64,000 nt of DNA from Cruorifilaria tuberocauda. Taxonomy: Eukaryota > Nematoda > Chromadorea > Rhabditida > Onchocercidae. A model generated the notes under the pieces. It had not been told where the DNA came from, did not search any database, and was given only the letters and a program-made list of their open reading frames with translations. Below are positions 58,148 to 64,000 of the stretch, in pieces (the first letter of the stretch is position 1; each line of letters begins with the position of its first letter). Both the position numbers and the translations under genes were made by a program. The stretch lies in contig JABVXU010000070.1 in assembly GCA_013365365.1 (NCBI GenBank), positions 120,511 to 184,510 on the forward strand. Reading direction: 5' to 3'.

Positions 58148-61035
58148 TTAAAAATTATCGCCTGACTGCATGAAATAATAGGACCGATCATCATTTTCTG
58201 TCAGCCCATGATTTAAGTTGGAATGGTTGTGATTATGATTGATAGCATTGCAATCACGTAGTTCACGACAATTTTTCGCTTCGAAATCTTTGAAAAGGAG
58301 GTGTTGACAAGGCTAAAATGCACTATTTATGATCAGATTTAGATTTTTCAGAGGTTATTCAAATAAACCTAAAAGAGTAATATAAGTGTACTTTTTGATA
58401 TTAACGAAGTCTTTGGTTTTTTATACTGTCGATTATTATACTGCCGCCGAAATTATGGTAGTGGTTAATTAGAGAATGTGAATTTAAGACATACTGACAT
58501 GTTGTATTGATATGTGGTATTACAAGCAAAAACATTGTAACCTTCTCAACTGGTTGCCAATCCAAACGACTGTCTGCATTGAAATTTCGTTGAATTAAAT
58601 CAAGATCCTGAATGTTGTAGCGGTCGAAAGTTGATATGCGGTGCTTTTTTTCGAAAGTACAATATTGGTGTGAACGAAGACTAATAAAGAAAGCTTACGA
58701 TTTCGTTAACAATATGATGATATTCCGGTTCACGATAAAAACCGGCATGACAGAGATGGCGATGAAATACCACTAATGATGGTGGTGGATTTGCTTCCGT
58801 CCCATACTTCTGCTTCAGTAAATCTATATTTTCCTTCATTTTCTCCACTTCCGCCTTATCGTTTATGTAACGCCACGGCAACTGTCCAACCATATTTTCT
58901 ACACTGATATAATAAACAGACCAAAGATCATCGTAACGTGACATATCCTGATAAAAATAACTAAATTTAATGCTTTTATTTTAATTACATAATACTATCA
59001 AAATTCTTAATCTTTAAATTTAAACTGATGGACATATTTTCAATACATGCATTAACCGAAATGCTTCGTTTTTCATTTGATAGTCTCATATTTTGTTTGA
59101 TAAAGATTTATACTGCAAATTTTTGGAGTATAGTAAAAGAACACGAAAGTTTTTGACAAAGAATCGTTTACCTGAAGCCGATGTGCCGTGAGGGATGCAT
59201 AACGTACAGTACCGTGGAATGCACTCATTTCTCGCCTCGTTTTAATGACACCATTACGTGTAATGATATGACGTGCCATACCGAAATCAACAAGGTATAA
59301 CTGTTGCCTTCCTTCCAGTTGCAATCCAATACAGAAATTTGCAGGTTTCACATCCCTTCAAAAATGATCCATCATATAGCATTAATTTGTAATTGCCTCT
59401 TATCATTGTTGCTCATAAAATCATTGAAGTTTAAGGCCCATGCAGCTGCCTCTTAGTTTTATTTGTAATCAGTGAGATTCGAAGCAATCATTACCGATGA
59501 ATCCATCCTAAACGATGCAAAAATTTAAGTGCTAAAATCATTTTTTTCATGAGCCAAAGTGATGTAACTATTGTGAAGCAATCCTCTTTTGTACTTTTCT
59601 TCAATTCTCGAATATTTTTCCCACATAAATCCATTACCTAAATATCATTATTTTTGCTCCATAGATCTATTGCTGTCATTATCATTATGTATTATCATCT
59701 TCAGAATTTATCATTTAAAAATAACAATAAATGTATGGTTGATTATTAAATTCAATCATACCGTTTTTCCGGTATTCAGTAAAGTATCACTTAAATTTAA
59801 GCTAAAAATATTTATGCATGCATTGCTTGAATTTGAATTTATTATAAAATTTTAATTTAAATTTAATTGATATTAATTTTAATATTTAATCATAATGTAA
59901 TTACTATCCTTCAATTCTCATCGTTGGATAAACCTATTATCATTATCATAAAATAACATGGGAAAACTTATCACTTTTTTCCACCAAATGAAGAATACAA
60001 TAAAGGAAATTTGAAATTGAAAAGATTCTAACGAAATTTATTAACCTACCATATAGCGAACATTTTGTATTTCACCGTACCCATAGTAATTTGGGATTGG
60101 GCATTTTGGTGGTTTTCGGAAATTTTGTCTGATAGTATGATTAAGTGCTTCCAAGCAGGTCGCTTCTATGCGTAACAATGGAATCTGTTATATCATCTAT
60201 CAATTATCAAATAGCTTTCACCAAAAGGAACAATAATTTTTTTGTTTGCTTGGATATTTAAACACTTGTTTTTACATAAGCCTTTTGAAATGCTATATTT
60301 ACCAATTCCGCACATAAAACTATTCATTTTAAATTACCATTCCAGATATTGTCAAATCAAAAAAGTTTAATTTTTCTCTATACCTTAGCATCAATCGATT
60401 CAGCTTTTATCGCGACCAATTCACCTGTGTCAATGTTTGTACCAGAATATACCTGAATATCGACTATTCGGTACGGTGATTCCGGAAATACGTAAAAATT
60501 GCCTGCTCCCTAATTTAATCTTACAGCACTCAAGTTAAATCCGTTCTGTGAAATTCATTTAAGTACTAATTACAAAGCTAATGATAATGAACCTCGAGGC
60601 ATATTTTTCAACAGTTGCATGCCACATTAACTATAACAATGTAAAACTGGTACCGAAATGACCTGATAGTTGAGAGCTTAATTTATACCCTTATATTCGT
60701 TTATTTCGCATCTCTTAAATTTATCCTTAGACATTTTCCCTCAGATTAACTTATTATGAACACTTTTAAAATATTCAATTTCTTGTTGTGTTCAGGAATG
60801 AATATTCTAACGTGAATAATATTAAATATTCTAATTAAATAAATATATCAGAACTGGAAAAGAAAGAAATTGTTTTCTTCTACTATAAAGAAATTAGTAA
60901 AAGATTCAGAACCTGTCCAAAGCCACCAGCGCTTATTAGTTGGTTCAGATTAAAATGTTTATTGATTTTCAAGCCAGATGAAAATAACTGTTTTACAGAA
61001 CCATCGAGTACAGTTCCCCCTTCATTTTTCTGCAT
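58148..61035 (-). CDS. TTBK-like protein kinase (CK1 superfamily)
   Basis: Ser/Thr kinase of the worm-expanded tau-tubulin kinase-like branch. Exons in transcript order: 61035-60913, 60452-60384, 60184-60050, 59637-59495, 59355-59172, 58947-58699, 58607-58542, 58312-58148; 1134 nt, 377 aa. Catalytic elements are intact: glycine loop ISAGGFGQVYSG (across exons 1-2), ELVAIKAES with the ATP lysine, WIHRDVKPANF, VDFGMARHI, then the CK1/TTBK-type FHGTVRYASLTAH and VGQLPWRYINDK. The P-loop phase decided the exon 2 acceptor at 60453; an acceptor further upstream would insert about 19 residues into it. The tail ends FMQSGDNF and is short, with an Asn/His run. AATAAA (58149-58144) overlaps the stop. 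C. elegans members of this branch are often sperm-enriched (family knowledge). Confidence 0.93.
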
Positions 61036-63950
61036 TGCTTCAATCTAGATACTTGCATTTTCTACATACTTGCTAATTGAATTTTGAAGAATTTTCAAAA
61101 GAAAAATTCGAAGTTTGTAGGAATTTTATAGAAATTGAAAGTGATCAATTCAGAATCGAAGTAGAAAAGAAACGTAATGAATTTTCACAGTCAACAATTT
61201 TTGCCACTGATTTAATTAAATGCTGAGAAATTTAGAAAAATGTTTTCAAACGTGCATGAACTGTAAAACGTAATATTGTCCGGTCGAGGAATACATAAAA
61301 TGATGAAATGCAATTTAAAGACCGATCGCATAGTTTTGTAAGAATTATGCCGGACACAGAAGATTCAAATTATGTAACTTTCATATTTAAATTTTTAGAA
61401 TATGTTATTTATGAGAATTTGAATCTTATTTTGATATTTTGAGTTTTTGCTAAAACTTTGGTTCTGAATAATGACGGCTATAAATAAGGCACTATTTTTT
61501 AGAAGAAAAATTATGACACTAAAAATTGAGGATGCGAAACTTTAACCACTCGGGACTAAGCTGCCCATAATATGATAAAACACTTTGAGAACGAAAGCAA
61601 ATTTTCTAGAATCGGGTGATTGACGAAATTCAATTTTATCCAAATTTTACTGAATCCGAAAAATGAACCATTTTCGATTCTATGATGTCTTCGTTCAACG
61701 TTCAACAAATAACGGAAAAATGAATACAATCTACGATTCTTGCAAATTCGGTGAATTTCGTCTTAGATATTTTAGAAGTCAACGAAATATGCCAGTTTTC
61801 TCTGGTACTAAACTTTCTAAAATGAAACCTTATCAGTGTGAAATACCAATTATCGCGATTTAAAAATACAAGAGTTTTCCTTACTTCTCACAAAACTTTA
61901 AAGCCAATCGATAAGACATAAAAGTGGAATACTAATGAATTTTAAACTCGTCCAATTTCTTATTGCTAAAAAAATATTATTTGCATTTTTTTCTGTGCTC
62001 CTTTCCACAGATTCCCGAATAATGAATATTTTGAATGAAAATGAGAAATTTTATTGGAAAGATTTATTCATTACAACCTGAAAACTCTCTTCTCCTGTAA
62101 TAAAACTAATTTTATCATAACATCTAAGTTACAAATATTTTACACTTTTCAAAGATAGTAATTTGTTTAATTAATTAATTGAGAAGATCAAATTAGTATT
62201 CTAAAGATACTAATCTAAATTATTTTCAGAATATACCAGAACGATATTCACTTTTCATACATTTACTTTGCTAGCATTCACATACTGCGGAAAGCAATGA
62301 AGAATTGCATTAATCTTCCACGTAATAATATTCAAATTTTCCGTGCAGTCGTCGCTGCATTTGAAAAATTGGAAGTAGACTGAATTTTACTAATCATTAA
62401 ATAAAATTATCACTATCCACAAAAATGAAAATTTTCAAATTTATTTCTTTTCGTTTTTTGATTTCTGTCCATATATACTTTTAATTACACTCTTTATAAA
62501 TTTAAAGATTGAAAATTGAAAATATTGTATCTTAAAATAGATATTTGCATGTCGAATTCTCTAAAAACGCCTTTGGGGCGTTCGATCGAGGCACTGTAAA
62601 CGGCTTAATATGAAGAGTTAGATAAACGTGAAAATATGCATCCTTCTCCCTCGGCATTTAATTGTTCTTCGTTAGCTTAGCAAGCCTAGCACCAGCTTAT
62701 CAGGTTCACATCCATTCCAAGTAGCTTCCGCCTGTTCCTTCGCCTGCTGTCAAACTTTTTCTAACTTTTTCCATTTTCTCTATTCTCCAAACTCTCTTAC
62801 TTTTTTTATTTCACAATCTCTTTGAAAGTTATATAAATGTCAAGAAATTCGAACTAATTGCGCGTGAAATGAATAAAAAGCATTTCAAAAGCTTCAAATA
62901 ATCTTTAAAATTACCAACTATTTCTCACTATCGACTAAAATATAGATACGGATTCTAAGTTCTTTTCGATTTATCCAAAATTATCAATTTTCCTTTTGAC
63001 TCTATTAATTCCCAGAATTTCCCGACATTTCTTTGAAATATTCCTTTACTTATCACACTGAAATGAAATTGCAATCAACTTTACATTTTCAATGAATGTT
63101 TTCTCATATCACTGATTATCAATTATAGGATGACTTCACCTAAGGCATTATTAAACAATAAATTGCAGAGAGCATAAGAGAAAGTGAAAGTTGAAAGGAA
63201 GATTAACAGGAAGCTAAATGGTTATTGTTGCATCGATGGCATTATCTCACTCTATCGATTATTTAAATTGTTGCTTTTAATTTTAAAACAAGAAGGGTAT
63301 TCATGGCAACCTCTCCGAAATCTGAATCCTATTTAAATTATTAATCGTTTCGTTCAAAACAAATGAAATGAAAGAAAGATCGTTTCTTTATCAGTGGCGT
63401 CAGAAAGTTATCACTGGCCTCTTCCAACAGACTGATAATTTGCCATCCCTAATGAATATTCATTAATCAGTTTATTGAAAATAAGAAAGAGAAAGAGAGA
63501 GAGAAACAATTTCTTTTTTTGAAATAACTGTAAACATTTCAGTTTTTGCCAGTACAATAACTGTAAATAGTTGAGAAATAACTGCAAGCTCTTTTCCGAA
63601 AACTTGATCAATGAACTATCAAATTAAACTAGTTGGAGAGTTTTTTGTTCATTCTATCTTTTCTCTCTTACCTTCCTCTCTCTCTCTCAACATAAGTCAA
63701 TATGATCGTATGCTTGGTTGCTTAAAATGTAATGGAAATGTCTAATACTCGAAAACATCACGCAGAAGAGTTTGAGGAATGCAATGATCACTTGAAAGGT
63801 GACTTTTAGGCTTACAAATATCAACTGGAAGCTAATATCCAGCGAGGAACAATTTACTTTAGAGTCCCTTCCTTTCCGTATTTGATTGACAGCTTTTAGA
63901 TGGCTCTCAGAGAGTTTCTGTCTATCGCCCAACACTCATTCAATAATTTC
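61036..63950. other. Gene-free stretch upstream of the kinase
   Basis: About 2.9 kb with only short, unsupported open frames (for example 61663-61863 plus, 63935-63687 minus). It includes the kinase promoter. A GA-rich run lies at about 63481-63507. A slightly GC-richer patch is present around 62570-62760 but no exon or RNA gene could be supported. Confidence 0.45.
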
Positions 63951-63953
63951 TCC

Positions 63954-63996
<43 letters not shown>

Positions 63997-64000
63997 TCTC
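63951..64000. repeat. CT microsatellite at window edge
   Basis: Runs of CT interrupted by single extra C bases, continuing to the last base, so the repeat probably extends beyond the window. A related GA-rich run lies on the same strand about 450 nt before it. Confidence 0.9.

Noticed and set aside
61663..61863. 66-codon plus-strand frame upstream of the kinase
   Set aside because: No splice context, no family resemblance, and length within chance expectation.

Overview
This is nuclear DNA from a nematode. It is AT-rich, its genes are split into many small exons with TTTTCAG-type acceptors, and several genes have a splice acceptor just upstream of the start ATG, as expected for spliced-leader (SL) trans-splicing. 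The gene content (GLR-type glutamate receptor, worm-type TTBK-like kinase, divergent bestrophin) and intron style suggest a clade III parasite, probably filarial/spirurid; the species is an inference. From memory, the C. elegans counterparts glr-1, ufc-1, ess-2 and cdk-12 all lie on chromosome III, so this may be one block of the same ancestral chromosome.

The exon models below were built by hand from splice sites, reading phase and family similarity. About 100 introns were placed and nearly every junction keeps frame exactly. Layout: 154-8360 (+) AMPA-type glutamate receptor, 5' end outside the window; 9698-11480 (+) unrecognised 254-aa protein; 13852-15073 (-) UFC1, the E2 of the UFM1 pathway, probably second in an operon behind an 85-aa protein (15510-15835, -); 16155-18515 (+) dynactin p62; 18978-26474 (+) 966-aa KANSL2/INO80D-type protein in 23 exons; 27325-30814 (-) bestrophin; 31996-35752 (+) ESS-2 splicing factor; 37513-44494 (+) CDK12-type kinase; 45938-46584 (-) MPLKIP/TTDN1-like; 47382-48190 (+) mitochondrial pyruvate carrier 1; 50520-52148 (+) type I membrane protein of unknown function; 55049-57796 (+) membrane-anchored PDZ protein; 58148-61035 (-) TTBK-like kinase; 61036-64000 no gene seen.

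Most genes are housekeeping: nuclear gene expression (CDK12, ESS-2, KANSL2-like, MPLKIP), dynein transport (p62), UFMylation (UFC1), mitochondrial pyruvate import (MPC1), plus two channel genes. No mobile element, CRISPR, rRNA or intact tRNA was recognised. The most unusual signals are non-canonical introns: three GC-AG introns forced by frame (two in the receptor, one in p62) and one apparent AT-AG intron in ess-2. Other points of interest are the likely small-protein/UFC1 operon, a bestrophin with an altered pore neck, and several unrecognised but well-supported genes. I found no convincing wholly new system.
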